Positions 55,258 through 64,000 of a DNA stretch of 64,000 nt are shown here, in pieces; within the stretch, counting starts at the first letter, position 1; every line of letters starts with the position of its first letter. The DNA lies in assembly GCA_901538445.1 (NCBI GenBank), contig LR594584.1, positions 4,123,006 to 4,187,005 of the forward strand, written 5' to 3'. A model generated the notes under the pieces. That model was not told the DNA's origin and did no database searches. It saw only the letters and a program-made list of their open reading frames with translations. Both the position numbers and the translations under genes were made by a program. This DNA comes from Gemmataceae bacterium. Lineage in GTDB: Bacteria; Planctomycetota; Planctomycetia; Gemmatales; Gemmataceae.

Positions 55258-56253
55258 TCAATCGAGGACGAACGTGTCGCCCTGGGCGATCGTGCCAATC
55301 GCGACCCGCGACGCGCCGGACACGCTGGTCGTCAGGAACCGGACGCTCCCGTCCATGAACATGGCGTTCACCCCGCCCGTGTGCCGGCTACTGTACGCCA
55401 GCGAGGTGCGGCTCTTCGCCGGGTCGTCGTTCGTCACGTTGTAGTTGAACGGGACGGCCGTCGAGCCCACGGACTGCTGGACCGAATTGTTGTTGTTCGG
55501 GCTGCCCATCGCCCACGTTCCGCCACCGGTTGCGGTGTACCCGTCGAACGACTCGGACACCCGGTACCGCTCCGAGACGCCGAGCGTGTTGCTCGTGCCG
55601 TCGGTGATCGACGACATCTTGGTCTCGGTGTTGAACCCGAACGCCCCGTTGAACCGGTACAGGTTTCCCGCGCCACGGATGTTGAACGAGCCGTTGGACC
55701 CGCTCAGGTTGTCGTCCATGTGAGCGGCCCACTCGCCGTTGCCGCCGTTGACCGAGTCGGGGCCGACGTCACCGGTCTGATTGGCCGCGTAGCTGATGGC
55801 GTACCGGGCCGCGATGCCCTGGCTGTTGTACGTCGGCTGGTCGGTCGTGGACGGGCACCGGTACATCGGCACCTGGGCCTCGACGAGGGACTGGTAGTTC
55901 CCGCCGTCGGTCCAGTTCGGCGCGAGCACCTGGGGCGCGCGGTTGTACAGGGCCCCCTGTTCCATGTACGGCAGGATGAAGTAGGTCCAGAACGTCACCG
56001 GCGACTCCGGCGGGGACTGGTCAGCGAGCCGCGACCGGGCGTACCCCGGGGGGAACTTCATGATCGTGTCGTGGTGCGCGTGCAGCGCGATGCCGATCTG
56101 CTTCAGGTTGTTCGAGCACTTCATGCGGGCGGCGGCCTCGCGGACCTTCTGGACCGCGGGGAGCAACAGCCCGATCAGAATGGCGATGATGGCGATGACG
56201 ACCAACAGCTCGATGAGCGTGAATCCGAGCTTGGGACGGGATCTGGTTACCAC
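55258..56253 (-). CDS. DUF1559 domain prepilin-like protein
   Basis: [51 protein letters not shown]-term [16 protein letters not shown]. Confidence 0.95.
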   Translation of the reverse strand: MVTRSRPKLGFTLIELLVVIAIIAILIGLLLPAVQKVREAAARMKCSNNLKQIGIALHAHHDTIMKFPPGYARSRLADQSPPESPVTFWTYFILPYMEQGALYNRAPQVLAPNWTDGGNYQSLVEAQVPMYRCPSTTDQPTYNSQGIAARYAISYAANQTGDVGPDSVNGGNGEWAAHMDDNLSGSNGSFNIRGAGNLYRFNGAFGFNTETKMSSITDGTSNTLGVSERYRVSESFDGYTATGGGTWAMGSPNNNNSVQQSVGSTAVPFNYNVTNDDPAKSRTSLAYSSRHTGGVNAMFMDGSVRFLTTSVSGASRVAIGTIAQGDTFVLD

Positions 56254-56301
56254 GGCGGAACCTCGCGAATGAGAAGGGATCGAGCGGGCGAATAAAACCC
56301 G

Positions 56302-56679
56302 CTACTTGCGGAGCGGCTTCAGGGCGACATCGATGACGTTGTCCCCCGCCTTGACGTCCTGCTCGGTCGGGGCCAGGTCGTACTTGTACTCGCGGCCGGG
56401 CCGCGCCGGGTACGGGATGTCGGACGGACTGACGATGACCCGGTGCTTTCCGACCGACTTCAGCACCAGCGAATAACTCCCGTCTGGCCCGATGGGCACC
56501 GCGGCGCTCGGCCCGGTGTTATCGGCCCCCTCGCCCATCGGGCTGAACTGGATGGTGCCCGGCACCGGGTTGCCGTCGGCCGTCACCTTACCGACGACCT
56601 TCGAAGCCGGAGCCCCGCACCCCGTGAGCGCGATCGCGACCACGGGGAAAACGAAAACGGAGAGGAACGCGCGACACAT
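56302..56679 (-). CDS. Small lipoprotein with carboxypeptidase-regulatory-like fold
   Basis: Lipobox-like ALTGCGAP; VVGKVTADGNPVPGTIQFSPMGEG. Confidence 0.65.
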   Translation of the reverse strand: MCRAFLSVFVFPVVAIALTGCGAPASKVVGKVTADGNPVPGTIQFSPMGEGADNTGPSAAVPIGPDGSYSLVLKSVGKHRVIVSPSDIPYPARPGREYKYDLAPTEQDVKAGDNVIDVALKPLRK

Positions 56680-56967
56680 AGTGCGGGCTTTCTCGGGCGA
56701 GGACCGGACGGGCCACAGACGGGACGACGGCAGCGGATAGATAGTAGCGCAGACCCAGCGCGAACTGTCAAGCTAAAACTAGTTCCTGGGTGCGGAACCT
56801 GAATCGGGCACCCTTCGAGTCGTTCGGACGGGGTGACGTGAAGGGATCGGGCCGCGCCCGGTCACTATACCCGAGGGTTGCCGCGGGTCGCAACGGGGCG
56901 CGAGCACCGGTCGCGTCAAAGCCCGACCGGTGCGCGCGCCCCGTGTTAGCAACGTCCCGAGTGGGGC

Positions 56968-57966
56968 TCAGTTGTCGGTGGTCGTCTCGCCGCCGGACTT
57001 GGTCGCGAGCCCGCGGCGGTTGGTGTCCGAGGTCGAGTCGGTCAGGAACCGGACGCTCCCGTCCATCATGGCGAAGTTCGCCCCGCCCGTGTGCCGCGAG
57101 CTGAACCCGGTGAACAGCACGCGGTCGTCCGTTCCTCCACCGTTGATCGGCACACCGAGCGAGCCGCAGAATTTCGGAAACGTGTTCTGAGCCGACGGGC
57201 CACCGATCCCCCAATACCCGGGTGCGCCACCGCCGCCGGGACCGAAGCCCGACGAAAACCGGCGGTACCGCTCCCCGAGGCCCACGGTGTTGCTGGTGCC
57301 GTCGGTGATGTCGGTGAGCCGAACCTCCGAACCCTGGTTGAACGTGCCATCGAACCGGCTGTGGGTCAACCGCGGGCCGAACGTCCCTGTCCCGCCGTTG
57401 TTGCCGTCGTCCATGTGATTGTGGTTCTCACCCGAGCCGTTGTATGTTCCGGTCGGGGTGGTCGGGTTCCCGATGGCTCCCGACTGCACGACCCCGTAGC
57501 TGACGGCCGCGCGGCCGGTGATCGCGACTCCCTCGGTCACGTCATAGGTCTCCATGTCCGTCGTCGATGGGCACCGGTAGGTCGGAACCTTCGCCTGGAG
57601 CGCGGATAGGGTCGCCCCGGACCACACCGGCGGAAATGCCGCCGGGATGGTGTTGAACAGAGGTCCTTGCTCGATGTACGGGAGGATAAAGTACGACCAG
57701 TACGCGGTCGAGTGGTTGCCGCCGCTCGGATCCTGAACGGCCTCCTTTGCGCACCCGGGCGGGAGCTTCATGTACACGTCGTGAAAACCGTGCATCGCCA
57801 GGGCGATCTGCTTGACGTTGTTGCTGCACTTGGCGCGGGCCGCGGCCTCGCGCACCTTCTGCACTGCGGGGAGGAGGAGGCCGATGAGGATCGCAATAAT
57901 CGCAATCACCACCAGCAATTCGATGAGCGTGAACGCCGACCGGCGACGCCGGGGAAGGAGGGGCAC
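56968..57966 (-). CDS. DUF1559 domain prepilin-like protein
   Basis: [68 protein letters not shown]. Confidence 0.95.
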   Translation of the reverse strand: MPLLPRRRRSAFTLIELLVVIAIIAILIGLLLPAVQKVREAAARAKCSNNVKQIALAMHGFHDVYMKLPPGCAKEAVQDPSGGNHSTAYWSYFILPYIEQGPLFNTIPAAFPPVWSGATLSALQAKVPTYRCPSTTDMETYDVTEGVAITGRAAVSYGVVQSGAIGNPTTPTGTYNGSGENHNHMDDGNNGGTGTFGPRLTHSRFDGTFNQGSEVRLTDITDGTSNTVGLGERYRRFSSGFGPGGGGAPGYWGIGGPSAQNTFPKFCGSLGVPINGGGTDDRVLFTGFSSRHTGGANFAMMDGSVRFLTDSTSDTNRRGLATKSGGETTTDN

Positions 57967-58116
57967 GGGACACCTCGGGGAGGTAGGATGAAAGAATCGA
58001 GCGGCAGGGCGAGCGAATGAGTCTGAGCGGGCATCAACGATACCACCCGCCCATCTTCACCTTACACCCATCAACGATAAGCACAAGTCGAGCCGTGCGG
58101 CCCGAAACGCAACCAA

Positions 58117-58141
58117 CCCCGGACGGTTCGACCGTCCGGGG
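58117..58141 (-). terminator. Hairpin downstream of the third DUF1559 gene
   Basis: ccccggacggttcgaccgtccgggg. Confidence 0.45.
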
Positions 58142-58165
58142 CTGCGAAAGCAGTTCGTGTTCCGG

Positions 58166-59230
58166 TCAGTTGAGGGGAACGGTCTCCCCACCGTTGCGGG
58201 AGGCCGCAGCGGCGAGGGACGCGGCCGTCGCGCCGTAGTTGACGAACCGGACCGAGGCGTCGCCCATCACGAAGTTCGCCCCGCTCGTGTGCATGCTGGC
58301 AAACGAGGTGTTGTTGTTCGTCGGGGCGGACGCGTTCTCCGGAGCAACGAACTTGAAGGCCGCGCTGTTGTAGACGTTGTCGTCGAGGACGCGAAGGGTC
58401 GAGCCGATACCGTTACTGCCGGCACCGCAACCAGCACCGCTCCCCCCGGCCCAGATCGGGAATTGGCCGGAGTTCAGGTTCGAGGTGTTCACGCTCGCAC
58501 TGACGGTGGCTTCACCCGCAAGGAAGGTGTTACTGGTCCCGTCGGTGATGTCACCGATCCGCGTCGTCCAGTTCGTATTATTGTTGTTCGAGTGGAGCAG
58601 GACGCCGTTCATCCTGGCCCCCGTGATGGTCCCCGCGCACCCGTAGGTCGCCGCGCCCCAGTTTTGGGTGTTGCCCAAGTTGCCGACGTAGTTCGACTTG
58701 CCGTGGCTGTTGTTGTTTTTTTGGTTCGGGAGGACGTCACTGGGGCAGATGAACGTCTTGATGACGGAGTGCGTCGCTGCGGTGCCACTGGGCGTCTGGA
58801 TCGTGGTGTTCACGGTCGCGGTGCCGAACGTTGCGTTCGCACCGTTGATGTCGTCGATGCTGTTGCTCGTACCCGTGAAGATCGGGTTCGGGCCGCTCGG
58901 CGGAACGAACATGCGACTGCTGCTCGTCGAGTTCGTCAGTGCGGCGTACAGAGGCCCCTGCTCAACATACGGGAGGATGTGGCACATCCACCCCCAGTTG
59001 TCGTTGTCGTCGTCGGGTTGACCGACCGGGAACCGCTGGTACGTGTCGTGGTAGTTGTGCAGACCCAGCCCAATTTGCTTCAGGTTGTTCGAGCAGGTGC
59101 TGCGGGCCGCAGCCTCGCGGACCTTCTGGACGGCGGGGAGGAGCAGGCCGATGAGGATCGCGATGATGGCGATCACCACCAGCAACTCGATGAGCGTGAA
59201 CGCTTTCCGGGAGAGTGGACGGAGAGACAT
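58166..59230 (-). CDS. DUF1559 domain prepilin-like protein
   Basis: [74 protein letters not shown]. Confidence 0.95.
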   Translation of the reverse strand: MSLRPLSRKAFTLIELLVVIAIIAILIGLLLPAVQKVREAAARSTCSNNLKQIGLGLHNYHDTYQRFPVGQPDDDNDNWGWMCHILPYVEQGPLYAALTNSTSSSRMFVPPSGPNPIFTGTSNSIDDINGANATFGTATVNTTIQTPSGTAATHSVIKTFICPSDVLPNQKNNNSHGKSNYVGNLGNTQNWGAATYGCAGTITGARMNGVLLHSNNNNTNWTTRIGDITDGTSNTFLAGEATVSASVNTSNLNSGQFPIWAGGSGAGCGAGSNGIGSTLRVLDDNVYNSAAFKFVAPENASAPTNNNTSFASMHTSGANFVMGDASVRFVNYGATAASLAAAASRNGGETVPLN

Positions 59231-59688
59231 AATGACACCTTTCAAATCAGGAGATGGGTGGCGGAGTAGCAAGAAAATGAAGCTATCGAAGCCACCCGAC
59301 GTACTGGAATCCTAGCCTCACGAGCCCGCGTTGTTTACACCGAACTGGGCGAATCTCACTCGTGAGACCGCTTTTCGGGGCCATTTACGCAGTGTGACCG
59401 AAATGTTACAGTTCCATGCGAATTGGGTGCCGATTCGATGAAGACGACGGGCATTTCGCAGCGGTCCAGCCAAGACGTAAAGTTAGGTCCGGGGCCAGAA
59501 TCCGACGCAAAGAAACGAGCCGCTTTTGGCGGCGCGAGGGTGCAGGTTTAGCCCCGCGAGAAAACCGCGAGCGACGGCACAGGACATGGGGTGTGCGGAA
59601 ATGGGACACAATGATCAGTCCGGATACACCGCCGTTGCGGTCGTCGCGGAGGTGGGACCGGCGGGAACGCGACACAGCGAGCGGACCG

Positions 59689-60276
59689 TCAGGGCTTGCC
59701 GCGCTCGGTGCGCTGCTGCGGCTTCACCTTCTCGTACATGAGCCGCACGAGTTGCTCCAGCAGTTCGAGGTACTCCGTGCCGGCGATCTCGCGGACCTGG
59801 CAGACGAGCACGCGGCGGCGCTCGAGCAGGTCCACGCAGTTCTCGACGCCCATCTTCTGGAGCGGCCCGCCGGGCGACTGCATCTCGAGGAGTTCCTGGA
59901 TCTCCTCGGACCGCAGCGCGGCGGCCCGCTCGCGGTTCCGCTCGAGCCAGTTGATGAGGTCGGGGAGCGAGGCCCGCTCGTAGAGCAACTTGAGGGCTTC
60001 TTCGTCGGCCGGCGGCTTGCCGTGCATCCGCGGGAGGAGCCGCTCCAGGGGCAGGTTGCGGAGCTCGCTGACGGTGACCCCGAGCGCCTCGGCGCACTGG
60101 CTCACGGTGGCGTTCCGCAGCCGCCGCTTCGGGCCGCTGTGCAGGATCTGCCGGACCGTGTGCCGGTTCAACTGCGAGATGCGAGCGAAGTCTTCCTGGT
60201 TCCAGCCGCGCTCCTCGACGAGGCGCGCGATCTTGTTCGCCAGTTCGGCCCCCGGCCCAACCGTGACAGCGTTCAT
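59689..60276 (-). CDS. XRE-family helix-turn-helix regulator
   Basis: LANKIARLVEERGWNQEDFARISQLNRHTVRQILHSGPKRRLRNATVSQCAEALGVTVSELRNLP. Confidence 0.8.
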   Translation of the reverse strand: MNAVTVGPGAELANKIARLVEERGWNQEDFARISQLNRHTVRQILHSGPKRRLRNATVSQCAEALGVTVSELRNLPLERLLPRMHGKPPADEEALKLLYERASLPDLINWLERNRERAAALRSEEIQELLEMQSPGGPLQKMGVENCVDLLERRRVLVCQVREIAGTEYLELLEQLVRLMYEKVKPQQRTERGKP

Positions 60277-60449
60277 CCGTGTACTCTCTTCCGGGCACCG
60301 CCCCCGGTGCCCTGCCCCGTCGCCCCCCGAACCGCCCCCCACGACAATCCTAATGCGGGCAGAATCGGTTGGAAGACCGGAGTGATGGGTTCCGTGAAAA
60401 AGTCGCCCGTTGGAAGGGCCGGACCGGCGGGAGGCACCGAAAAAACGGC

Positions 60450-60514
60450 CGCGGGAGGCCGCGAGGTGCGGGGCCGCCGGGTCGGGCGGTCCTCGCTTCT
60501 CGCGGCCTCCCGCG
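60450..60514. repeat. Inverted repeat with 16-bp perfect arms
   Basis: cgcgggaggccgcgag ... ctcgcggcctcccgcg. Confidence 0.85.
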
Positions 60515-60574
60515 TGGCGGCGTCCGAGCCGCGACCGGCAGGGGGGGCACACCCGGGGGGTGTCGGGAGTCCGG

Positions 60575-61291
60575 TCAGTACGGGCTGTTCGGGGTCGAGA
60601 GCTTGATCCCCGAGCTGGGCACGACCGGCAGGGCCGGGAGCGTGACCGGGGCCGGAGCGGCCGCCGGCGGCAGCGGCAGGCTGACGCCCTTCGGCGCGTC
60701 CTTCGGGGCGTCCTTGACCTTCGGCATCTCCTTGGGGGCGTCCTTCGTGGCCGGCGGGGTCACGACCGGGCCGGGGGTGGCACAGCCGGCGACCGGGGCG
60801 GCACCGACGGTGCCGCAGCTGTCGCACGCCGGCGCGCAGCAGTCCTTGCTCTTCTTGGCGGCCCAGTGGGCCTTGAGCTTGTCGAACAGACCGATCTTCT
60901 TCTTCTCGGCGCACGGGTCACAGGCCGGCTCGCACGCCGGGGCCGGGGCCGGAGCGGCGCAGGCGTCGCACGCCGGGGCGCACTCCTTCTTCTTGGCACA
61001 GTGCGCCTTCAGCTTGTCGAAGAACCCGATCTTCTCCTTCTCACAGGCCGGGGCGGCGCACGGGTCGCACGCGGGGGCGCACTCGTCCTTGCACTTCGGG
61101 GCGAACCGGGCCTTGATCTTGTCGAGGAGCTTGGGCTTCGACGCGCACGGGTCGCAGCAGGACGGCGCAGGGGCGGCGCAACCGCACCCGCCGGCCTGGA
61201 TGATGGCGGGCGGGGCTTCGCCCCACCCGGCGGGGATCACGTCGCCGCCCGCACCGAGAGCAGAGGTCAGTACCAGCAGAGCTGCGTTCAA
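60575..61291 (-). CDS. Cysteine-rich modular repeat protein, possibly secreted
   Basis: Three modules of the form K-x-x-(L/F)DK(I/L)KA-x-x-A-x-K...CAPACD(P/A/S)C; TTG start with a hydrophobic N-terminus. Confidence 0.6.
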   Translation of the reverse strand: MNAALLVLTSALGAGGDVIPAGWGEAPPAIIQAGGCGCAAPAPSCCDPCASKPKLLDKIKARFAPKCKDECAPACDPCAAPACEKEKIGFFDKLKAHCAKKKECAPACDACAAPAPAPACEPACDPCAEKKKIGLFDKLKAHWAAKKSKDCCAPACDSCGTVGAAPVAGCATPGPVVTPPATKDAPKEMPKVKDAPKDAPKGVSLPLPPAAAPAPVTLPALPVVPSSGIKLSTPNSPY

Positions 61292-61625
61292 GGTGTTCCT
61301 CCTGCCAGAGAGAGTGGGCACCGGCAACCGGCCGGGTTGTTTCCCGGTACTTCGGATCGACCCGCTCGTGAGTGCCGCGTGAAGCCGACCCCGGGGAATG
61401 TCAGTAGCCGGCCCGGGTGGAGGCGCGGTCCCACCGTCTCGTTGTTCTCTGCTCTCTGGGGCCAGTTGAACGACCAGCGGGGCGAGGGGGAGACCGGGAG
61501 ATGGGGAGGGGGGGAGAAAAAGACCGGCCGTGCGGCTTTGTCCGTCCCCCCCTCTCCCCACTTGCCCTTGTCCCGGCGGTGGACATGCGTTTCTATATGT
61601 GAACCCCGCACCGAGGAGCGCCGCC

Positions 61626-63410
61626 GTGGCACGCACTGAAAAGGTCTGGCACCTCCGCCCGCACGACCCGGCGGCCACGCAGCGGCTCGCGGCCGCCGCG
61701 CACATCTCCCCGGTTGTGGCGCAGCTCCTGCTCAACCGCGAGGTCCGCGAGCCGGCCGCGGCCCGGCGGTTCCTGGACTGCCCGCTCGCCGGGCTGCACC
61801 CGCCGCACTCGCTGCCCGGGGTCACCGAGGCGTCCGACCGGATCGCCCGTGCGGTGGTCGAGAAGCGGCGGGTGTGCATCTACGGCGACTACGACGTGGA
61901 CGGCGTAACCGGCACCGCCATCATGCTCCGCCTGCTCGGCAAACTCGGTGCGGACGTCACGTACCACACCCCGGACCGGATCTCCGAGGGGTACGGCCTG
62001 AACGCCCGGCGGCTGAAGGACCTCGCCCAGTCGGGCGTGTCGGTGGTCGTGAGCGTCGACTGCGGGATCGCCAGCGTCGCCGAGGCCGACGAGGCCAGGA
62101 AGCTCGGGCTCGAGCTGATCGTCACCGACCACCACGAGATGAAGGTCGGGCTCGACGGGCCGATGCTGCCGGACGCCGCGGTGATCGTCCACCCGCGGCT
62201 CCCGGGGGGCACCTACCCGTTCGGCGACCTGTGCGGGGCCGGGGTGGCGTTCAAGGTGGCGTGGGCCGTGGCCCAGCGGTGCTGCGGGGCGGACCGCGTC
62301 CCGCCCGAGGTCCGCGAGGTGCTGCTCGACGGCGTCGGCCTCGCGGCGCTCGGGCTCGTCGCCGACGTGGTGCCGCTCCGCGACGAGAACCGCATCTTCG
62401 TGAAGCACGGGCTCGAGCGGATCCGCACCAACCCGTCGGTGGGCCTGCGGGCGCTCATGGAGGCCGCCGGCATCAAGGCCGACGACACGGTCACCTCCGA
62501 GGACGTGGGGTTCAAGCTGGCCCCGCGGCTGAACGCGGCCGGGCGGCTCGGGTGCGCCCGCATCGCCGTGGACCTGCTCACCACCAACAGCCCGGGCGCC
62601 GCCCGCACCGCGGCCGAGTTCCTCGAGGGGCAGAACGGCCAGAGGCAGGCGATGGAGCGGAAGTACACGCAGCAGGCCAAGGAGATGGTGGACCTCGACT
62701 TCGCGAGCGACCCGGCGATCGTGGTCGCGTCGCACGAGTGGAAGGCCGGGGTCATCGGGATCGTCGCGAGCCGGCTCGTGGACCACTACGGCAAACCGGC
62801 GCTGGTGATCGCGCTGCCCGAGAACCGCGACAAGGACGCGGTCGCCACCGCGAGCGGCCGGAGCATCTCCGGGTTCCCGCTCAACGTCGCGCTCCAGGCG
62901 ATGGACGAGTTGCTCGACGGCCACGGGGGGCACGCGAAGGCGGCCGGGTTCAAGATCCGCACCGACCGGGTCCCGGTGTTCCGCGACCGGTTCAACGCCT
63001 ACGTTGCGAAGCAGTTCCCGGGCGGCGCCCCGGCCCCGCGGCTCGAACTCGACGCCGAGGTGCCGCTCTCGGCGCTCACGTTCGGGCTGTTCCGCGACCT
63101 CGACAAGCTCGAGCCCTACGGCGAGGGGAACCCGCGGCCGCGGTTCCTGGCGGCCGGGCTCAAGGCCGAGGGCGCGCGGCTCATCGGGGCCGGCGAGGCC
63201 AAGAAGCACCTCGACTTCCGCGTCCGCCAGGGCGACACCACGATGCGGTGCGTGGCGTGGAACATGGCCGACCGCATGGAGGAACTGCTGAGCGCCGGCG
63301 GCGACTGCTGCCTCGCGTTCACCCCGAAGATCAACGAGTGGAAGGGCAACCGCAAGATCGAGCTCCAGGTCGCCGACCTGAAGCCGGGCAAGACCGTGGC
63401 CCTCGGGTGA
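61626..63410 (+). CDS. recJ: Single-stranded-DNA-specific exonuclease RecJ
   Basis: VCIYGDYDVDGVTGTAIMLRLLGKLG; VVSVDCGIASVAEADEARKLGLELIVTDHHEM; GLRALMEAAGI; SGRSISGFPLNVALQAMDELLDGHGGHAKAAGF. Confidence 0.94.
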   Translation: MARTEKVWHLRPHDPAATQRLAAAAHISPVVAQLLLNREVREPAAARRFLDCPLAGLHPPHSLPGVTEASDRIARAVVEKRRVCIYGDYDVDGVTGTAIMLRLLGKLGADVTYHTPDRISEGYGLNARRLKDLAQSGVSVVVSVDCGIASVAEADEARKLGLELIVTDHHEMKVGLDGPMLPDAAVIVHPRLPGGTYPFGDLCGAGVAFKVAWAVAQRCCGADRVPPEVREVLLDGVGLAALGLVADVVPLRDENRIFVKHGLERIRTNPSVGLRALMEAAGIKADDTVTSEDVGFKLAPRLNAAGRLGCARIAVDLLTTNSPGAARTAAEFLEGQNGQRQAMERKYTQQAKEMVDLDFASDPAIVVASHEWKAGVIGIVASRLVDHYGKPALVIALPENRDKDAVATASGRSISGFPLNVALQAMDELLDGHGGHAKAAGFKIRTDRVPVFRDRFNAYVAKQFPGGAPAPRLELDAEVPLSALTFGLFRDLDKLEPYGEGNPRPRFLAAGLKAEGARLIGAGEAKKHLDFRVRQGDTTMRCVAWNMADRMEELLSAGGDCCLAFTPKINEWKGNRKIELQVADLKPGKTVALG

Positions 63411-63453
63411 TGCGCCCGTGGGGCAGACATTCTTCTCTGCCTCCGATTCGGCC

Positions 63454-64000
63454 TCACCCGCTCGCGGGTTGCGGGTCGTCCACGCCGCCGTACACGTCGC
63501 GCTGTGGCAGCCGGCCGCGGGTGAACAGCATACGGTCGGTGGCCCGGCGGTAGAAGTCGAGGAGCGGTTCGGCGACCGCATCGCCCTCCAGCACCGCGAG
63601 CGCCTGCGTCACCGCCATGTACGTTGACATGCGCTCGCCGGGCCGGTTGCGGCGCAGGGCCGACGCCACGAACGTCTGCGGCGGCAGCGCGACCTTCAGG
63701 CCGGTGTCCAGGAGCGGGATCCGCTTCACCATGCGGCCCGCCTGCTTCCAGTTGCCGTCCGGAACGACTAGGGCTGGGGGCGACGGCAGCGACGCGACGA
63801 GTTCCGGCGTCAGCGGCCTCGCCCCGCGACCGGGGAACAGCACCAGCGGCGTCAGGCCGGCCGGGACGTGCGCCGCCGGGTCGGCCGGTCCTTCGCGCGC
63901 GCCGTGCGCGAGTACGATTGCGCCGCGGACCGCCAGGGCGAGCAGCCGCACCGTGTTGCTGGTCCGCCCCAACTCGTGAACGTGCCCGACGAGGACGAGC
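63454..64000 (-). CDS. DTW domain protein (tRNA-uridine aminocarboxypropyltransferase family), truncated at window edge
   Basis: TSNTVRLLALAVRGAIVLAHG; ALVVPDGNWKQAGRMVKRIPLL; LRRNRPGERMSTYMAVTQALAVLEGD. Frame continues past 63972 to the window end. Confidence 0.75.
   Translation of the reverse strand, partial: LVLVGHVHELGRTSNTVRLLALAVRGAIVLAHGAREGPADPAAHVPAGLTPLVLFPGRGARPLTPELVASLPSPPALVVPDGNWKQAGRMVKRIPLLDTGLKVALPPQTFVASALRRNRPGERMSTYMAVTQALAVLEGDAVAEPLLDFYRRATDRMLFTRGRLPQRDVYGGVDDPQPASG

Noticed and set aside
61593-63581. 662-aa ORF antisense to recJ
   Set aside because: Antisense artefact; recJ motifs are unambiguous on the plus strand.

Overview
This is a GC-rich window whose gene content looks like a Gemmata-type planctomycete: PVC-type dehydrogenase/cytochrome, three DUF1559 prepilin-like proteins, a YXWGXW-repeat protein. 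No rRNA, tRNA or CRISPR array was recognised. Contents from left to right: an IntI-type integron integrase at the left edge; dgkA with an apparent frameshift; a large glycan or nucleotide-sugar gene cluster (about 8.5-34.5 kb) with epimerases, at least six methyltransferases, a split transketolase, an HldE-like enzyme with swapped domains and a GT2-STELLO fusion; a three-gene minus-strand cassette (about 36.1-41.8 kb) encoding a HEAT-like protein, a SWIM zinc-finger protein and a retron-type reverse transcriptase; then PFK, PEP carboxylase, gltB/gltD, a tandem-domain phosphatase, DUF1559 proteins, a Cys-rich modular protein, recJ and a DTW-domain protein cut by the right edge. The most unusual signal is in the RT cassette. 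Two roughly 190-bp elements, one upstream of the RT gene and one upstream of the SWIM gene, share near-identical flanks and an identical loop core, but carry completely different, perfectly self-complementary 26-27 bp stems. They are candidate structured RNAs, possibly retron msr/msd-like, or a regulatory leader. A second unusual signal is a 20-bp-periodic CCAGAA repeat element present twice, at 1343-1480 and 21521-21715; the first copy lies between two 29-bp direct repeats just upstream of the integron integrase. Many long, perfect inverted repeats of unrelated sequence occur between genes. All calls come from reading sequence and translations; no database search was run.
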